Positions 8,179 through 17,454 of a stretch of DNA of 64,000 nt are shown in pieces. Source of the stretch: Acidobacteriota bacterium (GTDB taxonomy: Bacteria; Acidobacteriota; Vicinamibacteria; Marinacidobacterales; Marinacidobacteraceae); NCBI GenBank assembly GCA_009840635.1, contig VXNL01000074.1:46330-110329 (forward strand). The letters are read 5' to 3'. Made by a program: the position numbers and the translations under genes. The notes under the pieces are model-generated. The model was not told where the DNA came from, did not search any database, and saw nothing but the letters and a program-made list of their open reading frames with translations. The stretch's first letter is position 1, and each line of letters begins with the position of its first letter.

Positions 8179-9105
8179 TCATTCGGACGTCCGAGCCGCG
8201 TTCCAGACCACCAGCGGGCGCCAACCGTCCGGCGTGGCCGAAACCACGGCGATCAACGCGAGGCCGCTCTCGTCGGCCGAACCCGCGGGCGGATGGGGGG
8301 CTGCAACCGCAGAGCGGACCTCCCCGTCGGATGGCGGGCCCGTGGCCTGGTCCGCGTGCTCACCGGCAGCGCCGTAAGGAAGCACACGGCCGTGGCCCAG
8401 GAGTCCGGCCTCCGCCGGGGATACCAGCAGTCGCGGCATCCCGTTCAAGGCCGCGAGCGGGTCCAGGAGACGCGCAGCGATGGCGTCCCGATTCGGGAGC
8501 CCGTCGAGCCGCGTCGCGGCCGACACCTCGAAGGGCCCCACGCCGGTGCGCCGCAGGGCGGCCAGGTGAGCCGCGCCGCCGAGTCGCTCGCCGAGGTCTC
8601 GGGCGAGGGCGCGGATGTACGTGCCCGGCCCCACCTGGCAGGCGAACTCCGCCACCTTCCCGTCGTAACCGATGAGCCGAAGTTCGTCCACCCGGACCCG
8701 GCTCGGGGCCAGACGCACGGGACGGCCCGCCCGCGCCAAACGATATGCCCGGCGGCCGCCAACCCGCTTCGCCGAGTAGCGAGGCGGAATCTGGTCAATC
8801 TCGCCGAGAAACTCCGGAAGCACCTGCAGGATCGCCGACGATTCCGGACAGGCCGCGGGAACGCCCAGCGGCTGCCCGGTAGCGTCGTCCGTATCGGTGG
8901 CCTGCCCGAAACACACCCGGGCGCGATAGCGCTTGGCGCCCCCGGCCACAAACCGCACGAGCCGGGTAGCCCGGCCTACGCAGACGGGCAGCAGTCCGGT
9001 TGCGAAGGGATCGAGGGAACCGGCGTGACCGGTCCGGACGCCGCCAAGGGTTGCCCGGATACGCCGTACGACCGCGAAGGAACTGAGTCCCTCGTCCTTG
9101 TCCAC
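8179..9105 (-). CDS. truB: tRNA pseudouridine(55) synthase
   Basis: 308 residues from the GTG at 9105. It makes pseudouridine 55 in the tRNA T-arm. The catalytic motif is GGVRTGHAGSLDPFATGLLP with Asp in SLDP. Further TruB motifs are GGAKRYRARVCFGQATDTDD and SGxGTYIRALARDLGERLGG (here PGTYIRALARDLGERLGG). The family N-terminus GLLLVDK begins upstream of this GTG: in-frame codons read LISGLLL before VDKDEGLSS. The only start-like codon there is CTG at 9124-9126, which would overlap the rbfA stop as CTGA and give 315 residues. The protein probably starts there (see findings). Confidence 0.95.
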   Translation of the reverse strand: MDKDEGLSSFAVVRRIRATLGGVRTGHAGSLDPFATGLLPVCVGRATRLVRFVAGGAKRYRARVCFGQATDTDDATGQPLGVPAACPESSAILQVLPEFLGEIDQIPPRYSAKRVGGRRAYRLARAGRPVRLAPSRVRVDELRLIGYDGKVAEFACQVGPGTYIRALARDLGERLGGAAHLAALRRTGVGPFEVSAATRLDGLPNRDAIAARLLDPLAALNGMPRLLVSPAEAGLLGHGRVLPYGAAGEHADQATGPPSDGEVRSAVAAPHPPAGSADESGLALIAVVSATPDGWRPLVVWNAARTSE

Positions 9106-9122
9106 GAGGAGGAGGCCCGAAA

Positions 9123-9548
9123 TCAGTTCTTCTCCTCGCCCGGCCGGACGGGCGGCTCCCCGTCACCTCCCTCCGGGGACTCGTCCCCCGACGTCCCCTG
9201 GTGGGCGGCGCGCTCCTGGTCGAGGATCTGCTCCAGACGGATCGAGAACTCGACCGACGGATCGAACACGAACCGAATCTCCGGAGTCGCGCGCAGCCGG
9301 ATTCGGGTCCCCAGCAGGGTCCGCACCCGGCCCCGGGCCCGGCCGAGGACGGCGAGCGTCTCCTTCTGGTCGGCGTCGCTGCCGTAGACCGAAACATAGA
9401 CCCGGGCGAGGGTGAGATCGCCGGTCAGCTCGACGCGGGTCACCGTGGCGCGCCCGACCCGGGGATCCGCCAGTTCGAACCGCAGGATGCCGGCCACTTC
9501 CCGCCGGATCGCCTCGGCGACCCGCTCGCGCCTTCCCCCGGTTCTCAT
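9123..9548 (-). CDS. rbfA: Ribosome-binding factor A
   Basis: 141 residues from the ATG at 9548; the open frame extends further upstream, but those codons overlap DUF503 and read as non-coding. RbfA is a KH-type 30S maturation factor acting on the 16S 5' helix. The start RRERVAEAIRREVAGILRFE, then DPRVGRATVTRVELTGDLTL and ARVYVSVYG fit the family. The acidic/Pro tail (from about residue 118) is longer than usual. It lies 4 bp after DUF503 and is followed by truB, the standard infB-rbfA-truB order. Confidence 0.95.
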   Translation of the reverse strand: MRTGGRRERVAEAIRREVAGILRFELADPRVGRATVTRVELTGDLTLARVYVSVYGSDADQKETLAVLGRARGRVRTLLGTRIRLRATPEIRFVFDPSVEFSIRLEQILDQERAAHQGTSGDESPEGGDGEPPVRPGEEKN

Positions 9549-9552
9549 CGAG

Positions 9553-9861
9553 CTACTCCTGAACGGCCAACCACTCGATCGCGGTGTCCGCCACCTCCGA
9601 AGGGTAAGCGCGAATGGCGATGCTGCGCGCCGTGTCCAGCCGGGCGGCCACGACCTCCTCTCCGAGACCGACAGCGACCACCGAAATCTCCGCCTCCCTG
9701 AGCATCTCCGGATCTCCGGTTTCGGCAACCGCCACCAGACAGCGGGCGCGCAACCTGTCCGACAGCGACCGGACGACGCTGCGCCGATCCTTCCGCGACC
9801 GTGCGTACGGAAGTCGCAGGGTGATGCGGAGCAGCCCCACCCGCGTTCTGGGACCGGTCAC
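9553..9861 (-). CDS. DUF503 family protein (YlxP-like)
   Basis: 102 residues from a GTG at 9861. The segment VGLLRITLRLPYARSRKDRR with SVVRSLSDRLRARCLVAVAE matches the DUF503/YlxP family (a small ferredoxin-like fold protein usually next to infB and rbfA). The molecular role of the family is poorly known; its constant position between infB and rbfA suggests a part in ribosome maturation. It sits here in exactly that slot, 47 bp after infB and 4 bp before rbfA. Confidence 0.88.
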   Translation of the reverse strand: MTGPRTRVGLLRITLRLPYARSRKDRRSVVRSLSDRLRARCLVAVAETGDPEMLREAEISVVAVGLGEEVVAARLDTARSIAIRAYPSEVADTAIEWLAVQE

Positions 9862-9908
9862 GCGATGAAATGCCTACCGGGAGAACCGGGCTCGTCCGCG
9901 CGCCAGGT

Positions 9909-12629
9909 TCAGTCGGCGACCGGACTGACCTGCTCCTCGCGGAACGCCTCGATGATGTCGCCGATCTTCACGTCGTTGTAGCCCGCGATTCCGACGCCGC
10001 ACTCGAAGCCCTCCCGGACCTGGGCCACGTCCTCCTTGAACCGGCGCAGGCTGCCGATGCGCCCGGTGTGGACCAGCCGGCCATCGCGGACCAGACGCAC
10101 CCGGGAGTTCCTCGGGACCGTACCCGCGAGGACGTAGGAACCGGCGACGACCCCCACTCTCGGCACCTGGAACGTGCGCCGCACCTCGATCTTCCCGAGT
10201 TCGACGATCTCCGTTTCCGGTTCCAGGAGACCGGCGAGCGCCTTCTCCATCTCCTCGACGAGGTGATAGATGACCGTGTGGCCGCGAATCTCGACCTTCT
10301 CCTGCTCGGCAAGCCGCTGCCCCTGAGGATCCGGACGCACACCGAAGGCGACGATGATCGACTCGGTCGCCGACGCCAGGTTCACGTCGCTCTCCGAAAC
10401 GGCGCCCGCGCCGGCGTGAATCACCCGGACCTTGACGTCCTCCGTCGACAGCCGTTCCAGCGCGTCCCGGACGGCCTCCACCGTTCCCCCGACATCCGCC
10501 TTCACCACGATCGAAAGTTCCTTCAGACCGCCGCTCATCTGGGCGTGCAGGTTCTGGAGGTTCAGCCGCTGGCGGCCCTCGATCAACTGCAGCCGGGTTT
10601 CTTCCTTCTTCTCCTCCGCCGCGCGCCGCGCCTCCGCCGGCTTCTGGCTGGCCGAGAAGGAGTCGCCGACCACCGGCACCTCGGTGAGTCCGAGCACCTC
10701 GCAGGGCGTGGACGGCGGCGCTTTCTTCATCCGCCGCCCCGATTCGTCAAGGAGCGCCCGCACCTTGCCCCAGGCCGCGCCGGCGCTCACCGTGTCGCCG
10801 ACGGACAGGGTGCCCTCCTGCACCAGGAACTGGGCCACCGGGCCGCGGCCCTTGTCCTTCCGGGCCTCGAGGACGACGCCCTGGGCGGGCCCCCGCGGAT
10901 TCGCCGTGGGTTCCTCGAGTTCCGCCACGTCGAGCACCGACTGCAGCAGCTCCGGGAGCCCGTCGTGGGTCTTCGCAGATACCTGACAGAAGATGGAGTC
11001 GCCGCCCCAGTCCTCCGGGGTTACCTCACGCTCCGCCAGCTGGCGCATCACGAGATCGGGATCGGCCGCCGGCTTGTCCATCTTGTTCACCGCCACCACG
11101 ATCGGCACCCCGGCCGCGCGAGCGTGGTTCAGCGCCTCGATCGTCTGCTCCTTGACGCCGTCATCGGCAGCCACCACCAGGATCACCACGTCGGTGACGC
11201 CCGCGCCGCGAGCCCGCATCTTGGTGAAGGCCTCGTGCCCCGGCGTGTCCAGGAAGACGAGCCGGTGGCCGTTCGTTTCCACGGTGTACGCGCTCATGTG
11301 CTGGGTGATGCCGCCCGCCTCGGTGTCGACCACCCGCGCACTGCGGATGGCATCGAGGAGGCTCGTCTTGCCGTGGTCCACGTGACCCATCACGGTGACC
11401 ACCGGAGCCCGCTCGACCAGATCTTCCTTCTTCGAGTCCTCCTTCGCCTCGCTGGCCGCGAGCGCTTCGCCAGCGGGCGTCCCGGCCGCCCCGGTCCCGG
11501 CCTCGACGATGGTTCCCCCGTAATGCTGGACCAGCTTGGTGGCGATCTCCGTATCGAGCGGCTGGTTGATCGACGCCGCCACTCCGTGTTGCAGGAGCAA
11601 CGCCTTGATCACCTCCACGGTCGGGATGCTCATGGCTTCCGCGAGACCCTTCACGGTGATTCCGTCACTCAGCGCGACCGATGCATTGGTCCGGTATTCC
11701 CGGGTCACCGCCTGGCGCAAACCCGGCGGCAGCGGACTATCGAATCCCTCGAGAGACTCGGGGGTCTCGGCCGGCGCCTGACGCCTTCGTCCCTTGGACC
11801 GCCGGCCGGGAGCGGGGCGCTGGGCCTTGGGCGGAGCCGCCGGCGACCTCCTGAGTGGCGGCGGAGTAGCCCGGATCCGCGGCGGCGTGGCTCTCCGGAC
11901 CGGCCGGGTGACGGCAGGCACGATCTTGCGATCCGTAGCTCCGGGCCGGAATTCGGCGGGGCCCGAGGGTGACGTGATGATCCTGGTCTCAATGCGGCGC
12001 GGAGCAGCGGGCGCCGGGGTTTCGGCGGGTTTTGCGGAAACCGCCGCCATTCGCTCGGGCCGGGCGGGCGCTTCGGTCGGTCCGGTGCGGACATCGATCG
12101 CTCCGTCGCCGGCCTGCGGGGCAGCCGTGGGCGCGGGCCGCTTCTCCTGCGCCGGCTCGGTGGGCTCCGGTGCTGTTTCGGCTTCGGGCTCCTGGGCTGC
12201 CGCCTCGGCGGCCTGCCGCGCTGCTTCCGCGCGCTGCTCGGCCTCGGCCGCTTCGGCCGACCGCCGCGCGGCCTCTTCTTCCTCGGCCCGCGCCTTCGCT
12301 TCGGCTTCTTCCTGGGCCTTCTTCTCGGCCTCCTCCCGCGCCTTGCGCTCGGCTTCGCCGCGCGCCTTTGCCTCCGCCGCCTCCCGCAAGCGGCGCTGTT
12401 CCGCGGCGCGCCGGATGTTCTCTTCAGCCTGCAGGCGGCGGTCGGGGCGCGACGCTCGCCGCTGCTGCAAGCGGAGGCGGTTCCTGACCTTGCGGGCATC
12501 GGCGTCCCGGATGGATGACGAGACGGTCCGGACACGCAGACTGAAGTCCGCCTGAAGAACCCGGAGGAGTTCCCCCGGCTCCATCCCGACCTCTTTGGCG
12601 AGGTCGCTGACCCGGACAGTGGAAGGCAT
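9909..12629 (-). CDS. infB: Translation initiation factor IF-2
   Basis: 906 residues from an ATG 3 bp after nusA. The N-terminal IF2_N helix domain ([20 protein letters not shown]) is followed by ~300 residues of Arg/Glu/Ala coiled coil and Pro/Arg linker. A second IF2_N-type module then comes ([20 protein letters not shown]), and the GTPase domain with G1 GHVDHGKT, G3 DTPGH, G4 NKMDK and G5 SAK. The switch-I segment reads GITQHMSAY where GITQHIGAY is usual. Domains II, III and IV (initiator tRNA binding) complete the protein. IF-2 places fMet-tRNA on the 30S subunit. Confidence 0.98.
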   Translation of the reverse strand: MPSTVRVSDLAKEVGMEPGELLRVLQADFSLRVRTVSSSIRDADARKVRNRLRLQQRRASRPDRRLQAEENIRRAAEQRRLREAAEAKARGEAERKAREEAEKKAQEEAEAKARAEEEEAARRSAEAAEAEQRAEAARQAAEAAAQEPEAETAPEPTEPAQEKRPAPTAAPQAGDGAIDVRTGPTEAPARPERMAAVSAKPAETPAPAAPRRIETRIITSPSGPAEFRPGATDRKIVPAVTRPVRRATPPRIRATPPPLRRSPAAPPKAQRPAPGRRSKGRRRQAPAETPESLEGFDSPLPPGLRQAVTREYRTNASVALSDGITVKGLAEAMSIPTVEVIKALLLQHGVAASINQPLDTEIATKLVQHYGGTIVEAGTGAAGTPAGEALAASEAKEDSKKEDLVERAPVVTVMGHVDHGKTSLLDAIRSARVVDTEAGGITQHMSAYTVETNGHRLVFLDTPGHEAFTKMRARGAGVTDVVILVVAADDGVKEQTIEALNHARAAGVPIVVAVNKMDKPAADPDLVMRQLAEREVTPEDWGGDSIFCQVSAKTHDGLPELLQSVLDVAELEEPTANPRGPAQGVVLEARKDKGRGPVAQFLVQEGTLSVGDTVSAGAAWGKVRALLDESGRRMKKAPPSTPCEVLGLTEVPVVGDSFSASQKPAEARRAAEEKKEETRLQLIEGRQRLNLQNLHAQMSGGLKELSIVVKADVGGTVEAVRDALERLSTEDVKVRVIHAGAGAVSESDVNLASATESIIVAFGVRPDPQGQRLAEQEKVEIRGHTVIYHLVEEMEKALAGLLEPETEIVELGKIEVRRTFQVPRVGVVAGSYVLAGTVPRNSRVRLVRDGRLVHTGRIGSLRRFKEDVAQVREGFECGVGIAGYNDVKIGDIIEAFREEQVSPVAD

Positions 12630-12632
12630 GAA

Positions 12633-13904
12633 TTAACGGCCCCGTGCCTCCGGCGCGGGTTTTCTCACCTGCCCCGACCGATTGCTCCGCGCGGGACGAG
12701 ACCGGGGGCGCCGCGGTCCATCGTGCCGCGGGGGACCACCGCGCCTTCTCTTGTCCGGACCCCGCCAGGGCGACGCCCCATCACGGGGCCCCCGCCGGGG
12801 AGAACGGGAATCGCGCGGGCCGCGGCCCGGGGAAGGCCCGGTCCGGGGACCCCGCCGCTCCCTCCGGTCGTCTCCTCGCGGAGACGCTCCCTCGGCCACC
12901 ACTTCGATCGGCACGCCGACCAGTTCGGAGGCGAGGCGGACGTTCTGACCACGCTTTCCCAGGGTGCGGGGCAGCTCGGTTTCGGAAACCGTGACCAGCA
13001 GCCCGCCGCTCTGACGCAGCCTTCGTGAGCCTCCATCGCCGGACTCCCCGTCCACTCTGCGGATATCGAGCACTTCCGCCGGACGCAGCGCGTTCCGCGC
13101 GAACTTCTCCACCCTTTCGTTCCACAGAACCACGTCCACCCGTTCTCCCCGGAGTTCGCGGCTCACCGCCCGAATCCGGGAGCCTCCCGGCCCGAGACAG
13201 GCGGCCACCGGGTCCACATCGGGCGCCGCGCTGGATACCGCGACCTTCGCCCGGAGTCCCGGATGACGCGCTACCGCCCGGACTCGGACGACACCACGGC
13301 GGACCTCCGGTGTCTCGCGTTCGATCAATCCCGCCAGGACGGCCGGAGCAATCCGGGAGAGGATGACGGGAGGATCGTGGGGTTCGATGGAGTGGACGGC
13401 CACCCGGATGGTGTCCTCGGGGTTGAAGACCTCGTGGCGGCTCTGCTCCTCCGCGGGCAGCCGACCCTCGACCGGCCCGAGATTGACGATGAGGTCCTGT
13501 CCCTCGCGGCGAGCGACGATGGCCGTTTCCAGCTTTCCGACGCGATCGCGGTAGCGTTCGGCCCGGGCGAGCATCCGGGCGGCTCTCAGCCGGGCTTCGA
13601 GCACGGCGCGGGCCGCCCTCGCCGCGCTGCGGGCGGCGGTCCCGAAGGGAACGGGCATTTCCACCAGCTCGCCGGGAGACGACCCCTCGGGCGCGGCCGC
13701 GACCGCGACCTGCGTCTCCGGATCCCGAACCTCCGTGGCCACCCGCTTTCGGGCGTAGCAGACCAGGCGTCCCTTGCCCGTGTCGAGGCGGGCGCTCAGG
13801 GCACGGCCACTGCTCTGCGACGCGGCAAGGCCCGCCGCCTGCTCCACACCGGCGATGATCTCGGCCCGATCCACCTCCACGGCGAGTTCCTCGATGGCGG
13901 CCAT
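12633..13904 (-). CDS. nusA: Transcription termination/antitermination protein NusA
   Basis: 423 residues from the ATG at 13904, which overlaps the rimP stop (TGATG). The N-terminal domain (AAIEELAVEVDRAEIIAGVE) is followed by an S1 domain (about 120-190), KH1 with LGPGGSRIRAVSRELRGERV (about 265-285) and KH2 with LPRTLGKRGQNVRLASELVG (about 340). It ends in a Arg/Gly/Pro tail with repeated RGPRxxxSPxRGP units. The acidic C-terminal repeats of proteobacterial NusA are absent. NusA binds RNA polymerase and the nascent RNA. A longer frame upstream of 13904 overlaps rimP and is a shadow. Confidence 0.96.
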   Translation of the reverse strand: MAAIEELAVEVDRAEIIAGVEQAAGLAASQSSGRALSARLDTGKGRLVCYARKRVATEVRDPETQVAVAAAPEGSSPGELVEMPVPFGTAARSAARAARAVLEARLRAARMLARAERYRDRVGKLETAIVARREGQDLIVNLGPVEGRLPAEEQSRHEVFNPEDTIRVAVHSIEPHDPPVILSRIAPAVLAGLIERETPEVRRGVVRVRAVARHPGLRAKVAVSSAAPDVDPVAACLGPGGSRIRAVSRELRGERVDVVLWNERVEKFARNALRPAEVLDIRRVDGESGDGGSRRLRQSGGLLVTVSETELPRTLGKRGQNVRLASELVGVPIEVVAEGASPRGDDRRERRGPRTGPSPGRGPRDSRSPRRGPRDGASPWRGPDKRRRGGPPRHDGPRRPRSRPARSNRSGQVRKPAPEARGR

Positions 13905-14344
13905 CAGGTCGACGGGCGCCTCCGACCGCCGGGACGCCTTCCGAGCAGAGCCGCGTAATCCGGAGCGAGACGGGCGGCGACCACCGCGCTCCAGGCGATT
14001 CGCCGCTCGCCGCCGGGCCCACTCAGGCAGAGGACGGCGTCCCCGTTGACCGCCCGGAGGGTTCCGGTCACCGTGTCCGGCAGACTCTCCGTCCGGTGGC
14101 GGATCCGGACCCGATGCCCGAGGAACCGCCGGCATTGCTCGACCGATTGCAGCGGCCGGTCGAGCCCCGGAGTGCTCACTTCCAACGTATAGGAACCGGG
14201 AATCGGATCCTCCAGATCGAGGAGCGCCGAGAGCTTCTCGTTCACCCGCTCGCAATCGCCCAGCCCGACCGCGTCGTCGGGCCGCTCGATGAAGACGCGT
14301 ACCCGCCGGCCGCTGCGGGGTCCCTTGATCTCGATCCATGCCAA
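13904..14344 (-). CDS. rimP: Ribosome maturation factor RimP (start uncertain, probably longer)
   Basis: 146 residues if begun at the TTG at 14344. RimP features: VNEKLSALLDLEDPIPGSYT, LEVSTPGLDRPL and the C-terminal SH3-like beta domain. It assists 30S assembly. The TTG falls inside the first beta strand (VELAWIEIKG). The frame stays open upstream and encodes the expected N-terminal helix (NIERLARRAAASAQ), but contains no ATG, GTG or TTG. An ATT at 14450-14452 with AAGAGG 8 bases before it is the best upstream candidate and would give 182 residues. First gene of the nusA operon. Confidence 0.88.
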   Translation of the reverse strand: MAWIEIKGPRSGRRVRVFIERPDDAVGLGDCERVNEKLSALLDLEDPIPGSYTLEVSTPGLDRPLQSVEQCRRFLGHRVRIRHRTESLPDTVTGTLRAVNGDAVLCLSGPGGERRIAWSAVVAARLAPDYAALLGRRPGGRRRPST

Positions 14345-14569
14345 CTCGACCTGAGCACTCGCCGCCGCCCTTCGGGCCAGTCTTTCGATGTTTGCGGTGA
14401 GATCGTCGCCCGCCTGAAGAAGGAGCGGCGGGTCGGTTTCTTCTTGCGAAATGCGTAGAGCCTCTTGAGATTGGGGAATCGGAGAAAACCCGCCGCACCG
14501 AAGCGCGACGGGTCATGAAAGAAAAACGGGAACGACCCCACCCCGGCCGAACCCGAACGATTGAGTATA

Positions 14570-14575
14570 CCCCAC
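14570..14575 (-). promoter_or_regulatory. Possible -10 element for the rimP-nusA-infB operon
   Basis: On the minus strand a TATACT hexamer lies about 120 bases before the probable rimP start, in the 215-bp gap between rimO and rimP. I see no good TTGACA-like -35 at 16-18 bp, and the hexamer is part of a GTATAC palindrome, so this is only a candidate. Confidence 0.25.
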
Positions 14576-14667
14576 GCCGAAACGGCCGGAGAACGGGCGA
14601 TTTTCCCGCCGCGGGAGCCGGCCGGAACCCGCGTCAGCGGCCGGTGGGAGACGTTATGCGGTCCGGT

Positions 14668-16068
14668 TCAGGCCGTCGCGGCCTCGCTCCTTCCGGCGGC
14701 TCGCACCGTCCCCGCGACACCAACCGGAAGCGCGTGACCCACCAGGTCCTCGGGATGCGCTTCGGTGATCTCCACGTCCACGAATTGGCCGGCCGGCGCG
14801 TCCCCATCCACGATCAGGACCCGGGCATCCACGTCCGGCGCCTGCCCCTCGGTGCGGCCGGCCGTGAGCAGCTCGCTTTCCTCGGCGGCGCCATCCACCA
14901 GCACCGGCACGACGCTCCCGACCATTTCGCGGTGCCGGGCCAGGGCGATACCGCGCTGCAGCTCCATGAGGCGGGCCCGGCGGTCTTCCTTCTCCGCCTC
15001 CGAGACCACTTCTTCCTCCACGTGAGAAGCTGCGGATTCCTCATTCGAATAGACGAAAGCCCCCATCGCATCGAATCGGGCGGTCTCCACGAAATCGAAG
15101 AGCTCCCGGAACTCGTCCTCGGTCTCCCCCGGAAACCCGACGATGAAGGTGCTGCGAATGGCGACGCCGGGAACCGCGTCGCGGATCCTCGCCAGCAGGC
15201 ATTCGTTGCTCTGCCGGTTTCCCGGACGGCGCATCTCCCGGAGCACCCGCCGGCTCGCGTGCTGCAACGGGATGTCCACGTAGCGGCAGACCTCGGGGAC
15301 GTCCGCCATCGCCGACAGCACTTCATCATCGAGGGTCGTCGGATAGGCGTAGAGGAATCGCACCCAGGCGATGCCCTCGACCGCGGCCAGTCCGCGCAGC
15401 AGCCCCGCGAGGCCGTGCCGGATTCCGAGATCCTTGCCGTAGGCCGTCGTGTCCTGCGCCACCAGGACGAGTTCCCGGGTCCCCGTCGCGGCCAGCGAGG
15501 CCGCCTCGGCGAGCACCGAATCCGGATCGCGGCTGCGGAAGTGCCCGCGGATCTGCGGGATCACGCAGAAGGAACAGGGATAGTCGCATCCCTCCGCCAC
15601 CTTGATGTAGGCGGTGTGGGCCGCCGTGGAGCGGATGCGGGGCGTGGTGTGGTCGTAGAGCCAGGTGACGGACTGGTCGGCCCGGAGCGGCGGGGTGCGG
15701 CGCCCGGAGGCGGTCAGCACGTCCGCAATGCGCTCGACCTCGTCGAGCCCGATGACCGCATCGATTTCGGGGATCTCCCGGGCGAGCTCCCCCGCGTACC
15801 GCTGCGCCAGACATCCGGCGACCACCAGCCGGCGGCACCGGCCCTCGTTCTTCAGGCGGGCCAGATCCAGAATCGTGTTGATCCCCTCTTCCTTGGCCGG
15901 GCCGATGAACCCGCAGGTGTTCACGACCAGGGCGTCGGCGTTCGCCGGATCGGCGGTCATCTCGAAACCGCGCTTCGTGAGGACGCCGGCCATGACTTCG
16001 CTGTCGAGCAGGTTCTTTGCGCATCCGAGGCTCACGAGCCCCACGCGAGGAGTCCTGACGGGTGTCAT
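14668..16068 (-). CDS. rimO: Ribosomal protein S12 methylthiotransferase RimO
   Basis: 466 residues from the ATG at 16068, overlapping the asnS stop as ATGA. N-terminal UPF0004 domain (RVGLVSLGCAKNLLDSEVM, with Cys residues binding one 4Fe-4S cluster), a radical-SAM core with the CDYPCSFCVIP motif, and a C-terminal TRAM domain. The SLGCAKNLLDSE start distinguishes RimO from MiaB. It adds a methylthio group to the conserved Asp of ribosomal protein S12. Codons upstream of 16068 overlap asnS and are rejected. A second family member, mtaB, lies at 46.2 kb. Confidence 0.96.
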   Translation of the reverse strand: MTPVRTPRVGLVSLGCAKNLLDSEVMAGVLTKRGFEMTADPANADALVVNTCGFIGPAKEEGINTILDLARLKNEGRCRRLVVAGCLAQRYAGELAREIPEIDAVIGLDEVERIADVLTASGRRTPPLRADQSVTWLYDHTTPRIRSTAAHTAYIKVAEGCDYPCSFCVIPQIRGHFRSRDPDSVLAEAASLAATGTRELVLVAQDTTAYGKDLGIRHGLAGLLRGLAAVEGIAWVRFLYAYPTTLDDEVLSAMADVPEVCRYVDIPLQHASRRVLREMRRPGNRQSNECLLARIRDAVPGVAIRSTFIVGFPGETEDEFRELFDFVETARFDAMGAFVYSNEESAASHVEEEVVSEAEKEDRRARLMELQRGIALARHREMVGSVVPVLVDGAAEESELLTAGRTEGQAPDVDARVLIVDGDAPAGQFVDVEITEAHPEDLVGHALPVGVAGTVRAAGRSEAATA

Positions 16069-17426
16069 GGCGCGAGGCGGTAGAGCGTGCGCGGGAACGG
16101 GATCGCTTCCCGGAGGTGCGAGAGGCCGGACATCCAGGCGACGAACCGCTCGATGCCAAGCCCGAACCCGGAGTGGGGCGTCGTTCCGTAGCGGCGGAGG
16201 TCGAGATACCACTCGAAGGCATCCTCCGGCAGGCCGTGTTCCCTGACCCGCCGGCGCAGGAGTTCCTGGTCATGGATGCGCTGGCCGCCGCCAACCACCT
16301 CGCCGTAACCCTCGGGGGCGATGATGTCGAGGCAGAGGACCCGGTCGGGACGCTCCGGGTCGGGCTCCATGTAGAACGCCTTGATGGCGGCGGGGAAGTG
16401 CGTTACGCAGAGTGGCCGGTCCAGGTCCTCGGTGAGCGCCGTCTCATCCTGCGCCCCGAAGTCCTCTCCCGGCGTGAAGCTGGTCCCCTTGCGGGCCAGA
16501 ATCCCGGCTGCCTCGTCGTAGGTAACCCGGGGGAACGGCGCCTGGATCCGGCGCAGCGGCCCCGGGTCGCGCTCCAGGATCTCGAGTTCCGCCGCGCGGT
16601 TGTCGAGCACCCGGGAGACCGCGTGGCAGATCAACCCCTCGGCAAGGTCGATGATGTCCGGTAGTTCCGCAAAGGCGACCTCCGGCTCCAGCATCCAGAA
16701 CTCGATGAGATGCCGGCGGGTCTTCGACTTCTCAGCCCGGAACGTGGGCCCCAGGCAGTAGGTGCGCCCCACCGACATGGCCACCGCCTCGTTGTAGAGC
16801 TGGCCGCTCTGGCTCAGGTAGGCCTGGCGGTCGAAGTACCGGGTCTCGAAGAGCGTCGTCGTCCCCTCGCAGGCGTTCGGGGTGAAGATCGGCGTATCGG
16901 CGTTCACGAACTCCTGTTCCCGCAGGTACTCGCGGAACGAGTACAGGACCTCGTCGCGAATCCGCAGGAGTGCGTGCTGCTTTCTGGAACGGAGCCACAG
17001 GTGCCGGTGGTCCAGAAGGAACGATGCCCCGTGTTCCTTGGGCGTGATCGGATAGGGATCGGCGGCGTGGAGGACCCGAAAGCCTGACGCGCGGATCTCC
17101 ATCCCTCCCGGGGCACGGGGCTCCGGGAACGCGGCCCCGGCCACCTCGACGGCGCTCTCGAGCGGACAGTGCCGGGCGCTCTCGAAGGCCTCGGCGGAAA
17201 CCGCCGCCTTCGCAACGACCACCTGTGCGAAGCCCGAGCCGTCCCGGAAACTCAGGAACAGCAGCTTCCCGCTCGACCGCCGTCCGGCAAGCCATCCCCG
17301 AAGAGTGGCGGGCACTCCCTCGTCCGGCGCGTCCGGGGCCAGCTTCCGGTGCAGGGACGCGATCGTCGGGAGGCGCCGATCCTTCCAGGATCCCGCGGAC
17401 ACGGGGGGAGTGGGTTGCTCGGTCAT
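16065..17426 (-). CDS. asnS: Asparaginyl-tRNA synthetase
   Basis: 453 residues from an ATG, the usual AsnRS length. N-terminal OB anticodon-binding domain (about 20-125, with LFLSFRDGSGFAQVVV), then a class II catalytic core: motif 2 with LGPTFRAEKSKTRRHLIEFW and motif 3 with GFGLGIERFVAWMSGL. The EFWMLEPEVAF stretch and THFPAAIKAFYMEPDPERPD are characteristic of AsnRS rather than AspRS. It charges tRNA-Asn directly. It is translationally coupled to rimO downstream. Confidence 0.96.
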   Translation of the reverse strand: MTEQPTPPVSAGSWKDRRLPTIASLHRKLAPDAPDEGVPATLRGWLAGRRSSGKLLFLSFRDGSGFAQVVVAKAAVSAEAFESARHCPLESAVEVAGAAFPEPRAPGGMEIRASGFRVLHAADPYPITPKEHGASFLLDHRHLWLRSRKQHALLRIRDEVLYSFREYLREQEFVNADTPIFTPNACEGTTTLFETRYFDRQAYLSQSGQLYNEAVAMSVGRTYCLGPTFRAEKSKTRRHLIEFWMLEPEVAFAELPDIIDLAEGLICHAVSRVLDNRAAELEILERDPGPLRRIQAPFPRVTYDEAAGILARKGTSFTPGEDFGAQDETALTEDLDRPLCVTHFPAAIKAFYMEPDPERPDRVLCLDIIAPEGYGEVVGGGQRIHDQELLRRRVREHGLPEDAFEWYLDLRRYGTTPHSGFGLGIERFVAWMSGLSHLREAIPFPRTLYRLAP

Positions 17427-17454
17427 GGGATCCGCCGGGGCGGGAGTTTACGTT

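Noticed and set aside
9870..11972. 700-codon open frame antisense to infB
   Set aside because: Shadow of infB; His/Arg-rich composition typical of antisense frames in GC-rich DNA.
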